A stretch of DNA of 64,000 nucleotides from [Phialemoniopsis] sp. UDSM-2020. Lineage: Eukaryota > Ascomycota > Sordariomycetes > Thyridiales > Thyridiaceae. This document shows positions 21,572 through 32,636 of this stretch, piece by piece. Every line of letters starts with the position of its first letter. Within the stretch, counting starts at the first letter, position 1. The stretch is taken from assembly GCA_018873225.1 (NCBI GenBank), contig JAEILZ010000001.1, positions 3,224,001 to 3,288,000 on the forward strand, given 5' to 3'. A program made the translations under genes and the position numbers. The notes below the pieces were generated by a model. The model made no database searches and was not told the origin of the DNA. It saw only the letters and a program-made list of their open reading frames with translations.

Positions 21572-24500
21572 GGTTGCTAACTAGCCAGGAGCGACCGGAG
21601 CTTTATTCAACTTGATCCTGGTCGGTTTCTGGGGTTGTGGATAGTGTCCACGGCAGGGTTCCTTCTGACGGATCGCAATTTCGATCGAGCAGTGATGGAG
21701 AACGTGGGAATGGCTCCTGTCCTGGTGGTTTAGATAGGACTAGAGTTGATAGCCAGGCTGACTGGCAGGGGGTTAAGCGCAGGGCGGTGCGTCTTTAGAT
21801 TGTGTTAAAGTGGTCTGGAAAGACGCGAGCAGACTGATAAAATGTGCCCAGGAGCAAGCTTCCGTCACAACGGCTACAGGTAGTGGAGTGGGTGGTTGGG
21901 ATGCTCCCCTGCTCCCTGTGGATCAGTGGAACCGGCAGGCGCTGACTTGTCGCAGAAGTGGACAAAAATCAAGGCAGGGCTCGTCTCAAGGCGGCCGGGC
22001 AACCAGAAATCGCGGTCGTTCAATTATAAGGAGGATTGGTGTCGACAGGGAAGTTCAAAGCGCAGGTCGTTCTTTTTTTTACCTGTCGGTAGTAGGTTGG
22101 TAATTAGGGTGCGACCGGTCCTGTTCCTGAGTTTTGCTTTCCCTTGTTCTTTTTTGATAAAGTAGCTCGAAAGACGCGGCGCCTCCCTTGGCTTGATTAA
22201 TTTGTGCCGATAAAAAAGGTTATTGAAGTGGCTGGCCTCCCTGGATGGGAAAAGGTACCTGCGTCAAGTACAGTGAGCACAAGGGACAAGACGCTGATGC
22301 TGTTGGCTTTCTGGCTGGCGCTAGGCCTGGAAGATAGGGCGTGCCTGGCCTAGATCGTTACTTGGGAATTTGGCGCGGGGGGTTTCAGCGCAAACGCTTC
22401 GTTCTGCAAAACGATGACAGGGGTGGTCGCGTTGTGCTGACGTCAAATAAAAGTAACGTTGTCGCTTTTCTCCCAATTCGATGGGTCGAGCGAGGTGTGG
22501 AGCGTGGGAGGAGAAGAAACGCAAGCAGGGCTGATGGACAGCCGGAATTTGATGTCGCCTTTTCTCGTCGTGAAACAAAAAGCTCCGGATCGATGGCCCC
22601 AGTTTCAGGCGATTTGATCTTTGTACACGCAGTGCTACTCGAAAAAAGCAGCTTTGTTCGATTCGCCAACACCTTAAAATACGACCAGGTCCAATTCTCG
22701 GCCCATTCGTGGCAACAAAGTTTTGCGCCGAAAGCTGACGACGCTGCTGCACTACTTTTCTTGTAGGTACAGTGCTTGTAAGTCGACCAGAAGAAGGATG
22801 GTGGGTCGTCGGCCAGCCCAAAGGGTTTTCTGTGGGGCGTCGCTTTTTTTAAGTCGTTGCTGTTCTGGAACCGGGAGTGCCTGATGGGGGTGGAGGAGTT
22901 GAGGGGCGGTCTCTTTCTCTGCTGCCTTCTCTTGACTGACAGCTCAGATACGAGGCGTGGTAAGAAGGTTGCGCCGCAGAGGGTGGTGAACCAGTGGGCG
23001 TGAGTGTGTTGCGTGTGTGGCGAGGGTGTCAAAAGCGACTGGATGGACAAGACCAAATGTCCGAAACAAGTTGTTGCCGGGTGTTAACGAGAGATCGAAA
23101 GTAAGAAAGGGAAAAGATCAAGTTTCACGAAAGTGACGGCTGAGACATGCAGGACGTCTACAAGCTGGAGGGAGAAAGTTTAAAGTAAGAGAGCAAATTC
23201 GAAGAATCCCAGTCAGTGGCAGGTTTTGGGAAGATGGACTCTTAAGAATGACGGGAACATCCTGATCAACGTGGTGGTGTGTCGTATCCAATGCGAAGGA
23301 AGGGCCGCGTAAAGTAACATGTCTTGGAGAGTCGGGAGGGTGGGGACTGAGGAACATCAACTGTGGCAGCTCCCCCTGGTGATTCGCCTCTCTTTTAGAC
23401 AATCATGAATGTACCCATCTACAAGTTCAAGTACCTTCGTCGTCCACTGCTTTGGGTTTGATACCGTAGTCATGGCATGGCATCTCGCATCATCGGCCAC
23501 CGGGGGTTGCCATCATCCCCTTTCGCATAGCCTCAAAACCCCCATCCGCACCGGTCCCTTACGCTAGTGGCCACCGACCACATCATCCTGCTCATCGCAC
23601 ACTTGCTTTCACAAGCTTAACATTATTTGGCTTTCTCATACATACAGTACGCATGGTACTGTGCGCACCTCGGCCTTGTGTTTGAGGTAAGGTCAATGTA
23701 CGATCTAAGCAGCTGGAGCATCAATGATTCTACCCCGCCTCTAACACCTCCCGTGTTCCAGGGCATTCCCCTGCCCGAGCTGTCCGGCTCCTACGGAAGA
23801 GCGAGTTGGGACGAGCGAATAGTCATGGAGGCCAGGAGGGTATCATTGCTAGACATCTCTCTTGGGAACTACCTCACCGCAGAACTTGCGACTCACCTCG
23901 TATCGAGCCCGGCTTGTGTGTACACGTATTCAGCACAACCAATGCAGCAGGTGATCGTCGAATATAACGCATCGAAAAGGTGGGTAAAGAGACATCTGCA
24001 TACAATTAGAGTACTTGTGTTCAAAAATGCCAAGCTACCTAGTTACTGTGAAAGAAAGCGCACGCTTGACAAGTCTGTTCCTGAAAGGTCCATTTACACC
24101 TTATTCCTTGCTCGAGACCGCATCCTTGCCATGCCCGAGACCCAGTGCTGGCTGATAGGGTCGACGTCTGTTCACGGTCCAACATCCGGACCTATGCGCC
24201 GCAGATCTGGCTGATCCTGCAGCTCTGAATTCTTGCTTTTCGACCTCCTTACCAGCCCGCTACCAGATTTTAGCACCTCCTACGCATCGGCAGATCTTGC
24301 AGCAGGGCCAACGCTTTCCGAGCACGTCGCAACTAGATGACGCCTAGTCGGTTGGGTCTGAGCATGTAAGTGGACAATTGCACAAGTACCAACCTCAAAG
24401 AGCTCGATAGCGCCAACGACCGTCGACTGCGCCTGGTGGGTTTGAGAACCACTAGTCTGGAAACAGGCCATGCTTTTAAGACCCTATCGGTGAAGATTTG

Positions 24501-27118
24501 AAAAGGACGGGTTGTCTCAAAGGGGGAGCCGGCAAAACAATTGCTCAAAATATCCAAGGACATCCCCTTCAGGTACATGCTTTGCACAACTTGCTACAGC
24601 TTCCTATCTACCTTCATCGAAGACCGGCGCCGTCTGCTTTGCTTCTAACCGTCCGGAAAGCGTGGCTCGAGACGCATGCAGGTCTTCCGATGAATCCGGA
24701 GTCGCAGGGTCGCGGGCGTAAAAGCAACGCTACCTGCACCCGCGGCCACCGGACTGTGGGCACATGTCTTATCTTTGCGTGATTATACGGTAGGTAGACA
24801 CCGACTGCAAAACACGTTCTATGAGAGAAGACCAAGCACACGCAATTCGTACCTCTATTATGTCGAGGCACATGAGCTGTGCGCCCGGCAGACCTCCATA
24901 CGGAAACTGTTGAGCTGTCCCAAATAGATTGTCAGGCAGCATTCAGGTAACACCAACAGGCGTACAGCAGCGCAGGCTAATATTCATGCTGTTGCCGGGC
25001 ATATTCACCAGAGAGGACGGAGCAGACAATAACATCTCGAATGTACGGATAAGTAGAATAAACAGCACAAAAAACCGGATCGCGAACTCGACGATTCTCG
25101 GCTGTTCCTGGAATTGGGTCCAGGCAACAGGCAATGAGTTTGTGTTTGACAGGACAACGAGTGGGATCCGATCCTCAGAGGCCCACTCTCTCCGCATGCA
25201 TGGGAAGGGGTCTTGGGGGTTTGGGGGTGCAGCACTCTAAAAATACGGCCCCAAAAACGTCACGTTAGCGTAAGTGAACCCGCCGTGCCCACCTGTCGTC
25301 GATCATTTGCCCACTTTGACTGCTGGGCATTGCGCCGCAACCTGATATCCAGTTTCACAACGTCCTGTTGTTGTTGACAATCGTTGTTGATCTTGGAAGA
25401 GAATGGATCACGAGCCGATCAATCATACCCACAGGCTCTGACTGCTTGAAGGCTCTGTGACCGCTTGAAGATAGGGCTATGACTCTATATAAATCTGAAT
25501 GCTACTTAGCATCAAGAGCCCTCTAGTGCTGTCTCGTATGCAAACCTAATGAGTGTCGATGATGAAGTTTGACCAGGGACATACACAGTGAATGAACTAT
25601 TATTGTGAATAACCCTCAAAAGATTAAAGCAGAACAAATCCTTATGGACATTTGTATTATTATACAACGCGCTGGACACGCCAAACACACTAGCTAATAC
25701 ACGCACATCTACTGCTTGCACGTTTTAGATCCTCAACGCGATATGTCAACTGGTAGCCGAAACACTGGAATTTGCTCTAAGGTAGCTCGACTCGCTGTCA
25801 CCCGAGTATTTGGAGGCAATTCTGCTGGCTTGTCTTGAGACGAATGAATCAACATTGAAACTGCACATAATTGAGTACTTGTCACTCGAGATCATCATAT
25901 TTCGATGAAAGAACCAAAGTCTCGGAGCTTCGGCCCAGAACCATACCAAAGACGAAAAGAAGCATCTAGTCTCTATATTACAGATGCGATCATTATCCTA
26001 CAAGTCCTTCGGGGTGACTTTTGATGCCACTCCGGTGGGTTGACAGTCCAGACGTAGCCCACTTACACAAAGCCAAATACCGCTTGTGATAAAAACTCGC
26101 CGGTCCTCAAGAGATCTCGCAACACTGCCGCAACAACGTTTCTCTGAACCCGCTCGCCTTTCTTCAAAACGGCAAAATGCCCTCCGGAAGCATGTTCCTC
26201 ATGGAGTCGCACTCGTCTTGACACTAATAGTAGGCGAATTAGAGGCTTATCTGAAGAGATGGAAAGTTATCCAAGAGCATTCCAGCTCATGGGACGGGTA
26301 TATATTATCAACGGTGGGAATCAGACGGCCTCATCAGATCACCTACGTTCCTGTCATCAGCAAGTTTCTTGGGCAATTCCAAGTGAATCCTTCAATACCA
26401 CCATACGCCAGTCGATTACGGAGCATTCTGAGAAGCCGAGAAGGCCCAATCCCGAAAAGTCATATAGAGGCTGGGGTTGGTTGCAACGATGGTTTGGCAT
26501 GTCAAAGTACGTGAGTGAGGCCGTGTAGACGTTTTCCCTGTATCGTCCTCGATCTCGACAGATTCGCTCAGGATCATCAGTCAAGGAAGCCATCAATAAT
26601 CTGTCTTAATGCGTCTTCCGAAAGCAATGCGATGGGCGTCGCTGGTAGAGACTCACCGGCGCGATTGAGAAAAAAAAAAGCACTTGGACTGGACCAGTGC
26701 GCCGGTCCCGGGTCCAAGAGCATGGCGGTAAGATCGTCTATCCGAGTTGCCAGGCTGCTGAAACTTGGCGTCAAGGCGTGTATCTCACATCCCCAAGCAT
26801 AACCTCGCTACTTCATTGTCTCTGGCGCAACGGGACGTATGACATGGATCGTAAAGTCTTTGATTTTCAGGTTGAGCTGTCGCAGCCCATGCTTGTGGTA
26901 TAAGTTTTCCCACACCCGCCGATGCAATCGAGATCCCCATTACCACCACACACACAATGCACACGGCACATCTGCATCCCCAAACTGCACGATTTTTGGT
27001 TGTTATGTTGCCATTGATTTGAATGCTATTGGCAAGGGCCTAAGCTCTTTATCCTTGCCGGAACCCTAATGCACCCAGTCATGAACCATTTCCACGCAAC
27101 TCCGCCCCAAACCGGTCT
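21572..27118. other. Gene-poor block, 5.5 kb
   Basis: The longest stretch without a supported gene, between the DUF2406-like gene (its promoter at the left end) and eL33 (its 3' end at the right). The longest frames are 223 aa (22385-23056, minus) and 195 aa (23627-24214, plus). Both lack domains, splice partners or familiar motifs. The 24.9-27.0 kb part looks less GC-rich than neighbouring coding DNA. I saw no transposon protein, terminal repeats or RNA gene; a decayed element or long non-coding RNA cannot be excluded. Confidence 0.5.
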
Positions 27119-27866
27119 TTATATCGAAGAAGGGTAAAGCATGATACGGACAGAAGCACCGAAAGATCGAGAAGGAAGGGGGTTGGTGAACTTCGCGCGG
27201 ACGACGCCAGAGTTGCCTGAAACATCAAAACGTCAGTACCAAGCCAACACACAATGAAAACCCAGACAGCGAGAGCATACCATGCGGTCTGGTGACCTTG
27301 CCCCAGATCACCCGGATCTTGGTTCCCCGAACCTCCTTCTGCGCCTTGTAGACATACGCAACCTTCTTGCCGAGGTAGAAGCTACAAATTGTCAGCGACA
27401 TATCCGGGTCGGCACGCTCGGGACGTGAACATACTTGGCGGCGTTGGTGTCATCGACACCCTCGATCTTGATCAGGCTGGTCTTGGGGTGGTTGACGTGA
27501 CGGCTACGCTGGTAGCTCAGGTGACGTCCCCTGAAGATAGAGTCGTCAGTTCAATGTTCTAGATATTCGCGTTCCGACTGCTTTCGAGATCCCATCATGA
27601 AACAACAGAGTCCTCTTCATGCCTGTCCATATCGTCCGTCGGGTCGGTGGTGCTGAGCAAAGATGCTACTTACTTGACGTATACTATGAGAAGAGAAAGT
27701 TAGCACCAAGTTCCACGTCAATGTGAATGGGTCTAGAAGTGTATTGCGAGTATAGGCGGTCTCATAGTTCCGTAAAACCATGCGAAGCCAAATCCTCGAA
27801 TCCGTCTTGCGACAAGACCCAGGGAGTCGAAGAGAACTCACGTCGGTGACCTGCTTCCGTCGACAT
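27119..27866 (-). CDS. RPL33: Large-subunit ribosomal protein eL33 (L35Ae/Rpl33)
   Basis: Component of the cytosolic 60S ribosome. Five exons: 27866-27842, 27683-27674, 27530-27435, 27381-27281 and 27216-27119, giving 109 aa, the standard eL33 length. The joined protein begins [20 protein letters not shown], runs through [25 protein letters not shown], then [35 protein letters not shown], and ends [15 protein letters not shown]; this matches eL33 end to end. Exon 2 is only 10 nt (TATACGTCAA), yet it is required to give the conserved RLYVKGRH. Every intron is GT-AG. Introns 1 and 2 are the long ones (158 and 143 nt). Tbf1-like and Cbf1-like sites lie about 200-250 bp upstream. Confidence 0.96.
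27531..27673 (-). ncRNA. Possible C/D-box snoRNA in eL33 intron 2 (weak)
   Basis: Read on the minus strand, the 143-nt intron contains ATGATGG, one mismatch from the C-box consensus RTGATGA, and about 45 nt later CTGA, a perfect D-box, close to the 3' splice site. Ribosomal-protein introns are common hosts of C/D snoRNAs in fungi. Against it, the flanking terminal stem is poor and I did not find a convincing C'/D' pair or rRNA guide. Treat as a lead only. Confidence 0.15.
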
Positions 27867-28072
27867 TTTGATGATGGTGATATGAATCCCTCTACCGGTT
27901 TGTCCGTGCCACGATGAGAAGGAGTGTCAGCGAAAATGTCTTACTCAAAAGACTCCTCTGCTGGCGGGTTGTCGGTCGTCGCGTTTGGCGGTGTTGGCGA
28001 TGGTTGGATTTCTTGATGCACGTTGCGAATCAGGCCTTCACCAAATTTTTGGATTTCGGCTAAGGGTGGGAA

Positions 28073-28080
28073 AGCCCTAA
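28073..28080 (+). promoter_or_regulatory. Tbf1-type (telomere-box-like) motif upstream of eL33
   Basis: AGCCCTAA, matching the RGCCCTAA element known from ribosomal-protein promoters of several ascomycetes and bound by Tbf1 in Candida albicans. It is about 210 bp upstream of the eL33 start codon and 30 bp from an ATCACGTG site. Confidence 0.5.
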
Positions 28081-28110
28081 AGCCTCTGGTCTGTGCGCAA
28101 AAGGAAAAAA

Positions 28111-28118
28111 ATCACGTG
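28111..28118 (+). promoter_or_regulatory. Cbf1-type E-box upstream of eL33
   Basis: ATCACGTG, matching RTCACRTG, the Cbf1 site that accompanies Tbf1 sites in ribosomal-protein promoters of Candida albicans. About 245 bp upstream of the start codon. Confidence 0.5.
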
Positions 28119-29558
28119 CTAGCACAAAAGTATAAAGTGGGGAGGCTGGCGGCGCGTGGCTGAATTGTGGCTCTTCCCTTTTGCTTAGTCACCTTAAAAC
28201 CTTCCTCATAACTCTGTACAGGCTTGCCCGACTTTCAGCCAGGGAGCAGTCTACAAATTTTGTGCTTCAACTGTTTTGGTTTGTTCGTGTATCTTACATG
28301 CTTGCCCTACTCGTTGACTCATGGCCGAATTTGACGGAGCGGTGTCAAGTCCACGCCACGGGATGGGCGATTGCGACTGCTGTGGGCGATGCTCGTGAAG
28401 CAGTAGCAAGGCACAACTGCACTACTTGGGCATTTGACGTACGAATCATGACGACGTTAGGTTTCCTAACATCTCAGGGCAATGCTCTCTTTGATCAAAA
28501 GCCATATAAGCATCCGCCGGATGCTTGTACACGAGATCTCGTCTCTTACGAACGGCACTCCATTGTGACTTGAAGACGGGGCAAGTTTGTACATGTCAAA
28601 ATTCATGGCAAGCACGTGTCCTTGATGTTCAGCGGTAAGCAAAGCCGGTATCTGTCTTTATGTGCCTCAACCTTGCGCGATGGTCTCTTAAAGTGAGATT
28701 GAGGGTAGTTTATTCAACCGTGGAGGTCGTCAACCGTGGGCTCCGACACATTTTGGGTCCGGACAATCGCCCGGAGATGCCCCAGCGGTCCACCCGAAGT
28801 CGTGTTCGCCAATGGCCGGATACCGTACGCGGGCGACGCCTCAAAGATTGTCCGGCGGTCTGGTCTCGTCTGGTGGGCTGAAGCTTTGAAGCATTGGAGC
28901 GCTTAGAAGGTCCGATAAAGGAAAGAGAAACGCCATGGATACCTGGATAGTCTAGTTGAGATGCGGTATTTCTTTGTCAGTACTAGGTAAGGTAGGGTCA
29001 AGCTACCCCATACCAAAGCCTTGACTTTGGTATTATGGAGAAGTCTTCGAGCGGCGGAACAGCCGCAAGTGCTGCTATCCTTGTTCACAGACTTGCGTCC
29101 ACGATGACTGCGAATACCCAGCCCTCTCGCCTCCCTCGTGAGACAGTCATTCAGGTACGTGTGTGGACAGATGCCTCATGTTTTCCCAGACGCACCCCAA
29201 AGAGACCAAATAAAAGCTGCCTCTATGCGCCGAACATCGAGGTGTATCGAAGTGTTCTGTGACGAGTTGCTGTTACACATACATGGAACAAGCCATGCAT
29301 CACTTTCTCCCTGGACTGGGCAGTGGGAGAATCCAATTTAGCCACAAAGCGAAGACGATGGACGTCAAGCTGTAATTTTCCACCAGCAGCCAAGCGCGGA
29401 CCCGGAAAAGGACATAGCCTCTCTGTTTAGGGCGACGCATCCTTATTCGAACAAGGGTGCAGGCCCCGCCTAGATCACTGAGGGTCTTGCATCTCATCCC
29501 AACCTCTGTCCCATCATGGAGCTCCGAGACATGACACGCACCTACGAAGTACCCATCG

Positions 29559-29576
29559 ACCTACCTACCTACCTAG
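29559..29576. repeat. (CTAC)n microsatellite
   Basis: About four CTAC units ending CCTAGG. The same sequence occurs in reverse orientation at 60765-60784. Confidence 0.8.
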
Positions 29577-30595
29577 GGGGCACGGGGGTTTGAGGTGTGT
29601 GATATGAGCGGCCGGCCGGCACCGGCTGAAATCCTTGTCCAAAATGAAGCGGTAAAATTGGGGGGCCAGGCTGTGTGGGGAGGAAGCTGAACGACTGTCG
29701 TTCAGTGTTGAGAAAATACTCCGTAGGTAGGAGGACAGCACCTCCTGGACATGGGAGACGCCGGGGGTCACAATGTCCGTAGACCTCCTTGCCGGTGCTG
29801 CCGGGGCTGTAAAACTGCACATTTCCAGTATGCTGGCCATTAGAGCTTGTCAGCCAAAGAAAGGGATCAGCAACTGGCAAGCCGCAGGAAGATGGCTTTT
29901 AATGACGCAATGCGGTAGGTACTTGCTTAGGCTATCTGGAGCGAACCTAATATGTAGAACTTGGGAGGCTGCGAGGTCCATACCTCCTTCATCCAAGATA
30001 GCCCGGACAGCAAGTAAGGTCACCTCTGGTAGCATTGCAGCATGCACACAGGGTGATGCTTTCATCCATCCATTTGGACCTCGTGCGTCGCATGCATCGC
30101 GCGTAGTAAGTGACAACGAGGAGTCGAGTCGATTCTTGACTTCCATTTCTTAACCCCGTCCGTAGGAGAACCACAAAAAGCGGGACGAGTCTGTCTGCAG
30201 GTCGACTTCGGATCCTTAGCAGAGGCAAGTAGCCAGGTAGCTCACCTAAGGCGGCACTGCGGGTTCACGGCGGCTTGGTAATAATAATAACTACGTGACG
30301 ACCCTCCGTGCCTCCCTGGAGCTAGTTACCTACAAGGTAGGGTCAACAGCTCCCCCGCCAAGCAAGCCCGCCCCCGTTGCTCAACATCTTTGCTTAGCTC
30401 ATAGAATCCGCACCTCTTTTGCACGATAAGAATCACCCTCTAACACCGATTTCCGGCCTTGCAACCTTCTACTGCTCGGAAATCGCGATATTTTTTTTCT
30501 TGTTTCCTCTACTTCGCCGCTCAAATCCCCTCATTCGACCTTGAACCCTCTCCTCAAGTGCCATCAACACAGTCGCGTAGCTCGACCTCGCTGAG

Positions 30596-32636
30596 ATGGC
30601 ATCAGACCTACATCCCACTTCAGCGTGAGTTTCTTGTCAACCCCACCATATCATCGTCACTACCACCACTGTTCTGTCACATCTTCCCGCCCACCTCCTC
30701 TCTGAGGACGTTGGCTGTCGACTCTTATATCTTTAAGACAAGTCGATTATTTCAATTGAGAGCAGACAGTAGTGGTGCCGCCACAATGTGCTACATCATG
30801 AGCTCCTGCTTTCTGGACATTTACTGGCGCTTCGTTACTAGTTGAATTGCCCCCCGAGGCTGTCGCAAGCTGACATATCTAAACATACAGTGCAATGGAG
30901 CTGAAGGAGAACACCATCATCGTCGTTCTCGGCGCTTCTGGTGATCTTGCCAAGAAGAAGACTGTAAGCACAAGTTCGTGCTCTGATCATGCTCCCTTTT
31001 GTGGCTGACCAAGAATCACAGTATCCTGCCTTGTTCGGTCTTGTAAGTCCCGTTTCGCGACCGGTCTGCATCTTGCAGCGTCACTTACAATGTCACTAGT
31101 TCCGCAATCAATTCCTCCCCAAAGATATCAAGATTGTCGGATATGCCAGAACGAAAATGGACCACGACGAGTACATCCGAAGAATCCGTTCGTACATCAA
31201 GACCCCGACCAAGGATATGGAGCAACAGCTGGAGGAGTTCTGCGCCCTGTGCACATATGTTTCTGGCCAATATGACCGAGACGACTCTTTCCAGCAACTG
31301 ACCAAGCACCTGGAGGAGCTGGAGGGCGGCCGCAAGGAATCACACAGGCTGTTCTACATGGCTCTGCCGCCCAGCGTCTTCACGATTGTCTCGCAGCACC
31401 TCAAGAAAATCTGCTACCCCAAGAACGGCGTGGCTCGAGTGATTGTAAGTTCGAGTCACTCGGATTGTGCTCTTCATCAATCGCAGCTGCTTACGTGCCT
31501 TTGTCTCATTCTCTAGGTTGAGAAGCCGTTTGGAAAGGACCTTGCTAGCTCTCGCGAGCTGCAAAAGTCTCTTGAGCCGGACTGGAAGGAGGATGAGCTG
31601 TACCGCATCGACCATTACCTGGGTAAAGAGATGGTCAAGAATATCCTCATTCTACGTTTCGGTAATTCTTTCCTGGGCGCGACCTGGAACAGGAACAACA
31701 TCGACAATGTGCAGATCTCGTTCAAGGAGCCCTTCGGCACCGAGGGACGCGGTGGCTACTTTGACGAGTTTGGCATCATTCGTGATGTCATGCAGAACCA
31801 TCTCCTCCAGGTCCTCACTCTGCTCGCCATGGAGAGGCCTATCTCCTTCTCCGCCGAGGACATCCGTGACGAGAAAGTCAGGGTGCTCCGCGCCATCCCC
31901 GCCATTGAACCCAAGAACGTCATCATCGGCCAGTACGGCAGATCCCTCGACGGCAGCAAGCCTTCGTACAAGGAGGATGACACTGTGCCTAAGGACTCGC
32001 GGTGCCCCACCTTCTGCGCTCTCGTGGCTTATATTAAGAACGAGCGATGGGATGGCGTACCCTTCATCATGAAGGCTGGTAAGGCTCTCAACGAGCAAAA
32101 GACTGAGATCAGAATCCAATTCAAGGACGTGACGTCTGGAATTTTCAAGGACATTCCACGAAACGAGCTGGTCATGCGGATTCAACCCAACGAGAGTGTG
32201 TACATCAAGATGAACTCGAAGCTGCCCGGTCTCAGCATGCAGACTGTTGTGACTGAGCTGGATCTCACCTACCGACGACGGTTCTCAGACCTCAAGATCC
32301 CCGAGGCGTACGAATCGCTCATCCTGGACTGCCTCAAGGGCGACCATTCCAACTTCGTTCGTGACGACGAACTCGATGCCAGCTGGAGGATTTTCACTCC
32401 CCTGCTCCACTACCTTGACGACAACAAGGAGATCATTCCGATGGAGTACCCTTACGGTAAGTTGTGTAGAAAGGCTGCACCTCGCAAACCATATGATGCT
32501 GACTGGCAATCTTTCTCCAGGCTCTCGCGGCCCTGCTGTTCTGGATGATTTCACTGCCTCGTACGGTTACCGCTTTAGCGATGCTGCCGGCTACCAGTGG
32601 CCGACCACCTCGGCTTTGCAGCCTAACAAGTTGTAA
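30596..32636 (+). CDS. ZWF1: Glucose-6-phosphate 1-dehydrogenase
   Basis: First enzyme of the oxidative pentose phosphate pathway: glucose 6-phosphate + NADP+ to 6-phosphogluconolactone + NADPH, in the cytosol. Six exons: 30596-30624, 30891-30963, 31022-31042 (21 nt), 31100-31444, 31517-32456 and 32521-32636, total 507 aa, the normal length. The coenzyme loop GASGDLAKKK is at residues 24-33. The substrate-binding and catalytic motif RIDHYLGKE is at 186-194, with His189 and Lys193. EYPYGSRGP spans the last junction and the C-terminus is QWPTTSALQPNKL. The start is set by the first exon, MASDLHPTS, spliced to AAMELKENT. The alternative Met at codon 12 (30895) would give a protein starting directly before the conserved core. 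Confidence 0.97.

Larger units (their letters stand above)
27867..30595. other. Divergent intergenic between eL33 and G6PD
   Basis: 2.7 kb holding both promoters. The left 250 bp carries the ribosomal-protein elements listed separately. Short simple repeats are CTAC units (29559-29576) and (AAT)4 near 30280. The 13-mer AAGGTAGGGTCAA occurs twice, at 28989-29001 and 30334-30346. The region before the G6PD start is pyrimidine-rich, usual for fungal transcription starts. Frames of 130 aa (28181-28573) and less have no recognisable content. Confidence 0.55.

Noticed and set aside
22321..23056. Overlapping 223-, 166- and 141-aa frames on both strands
   Set aside because: Three frames open over the same DNA without any recognisable motif point to composition rather than genes.
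23627..24214. 195-aa plus-strand open frame in the gene-poor block
   Set aside because: No domain, signal or splice partner; composition looks random and a frame this long can arise by chance in several kb of moderately GC-rich DNA.
24900..26950. Decayed transposon
   Set aside because: Lower GC by eye only; no transposase-like or reverse-transcriptase-like peptide and no terminal repeats found.
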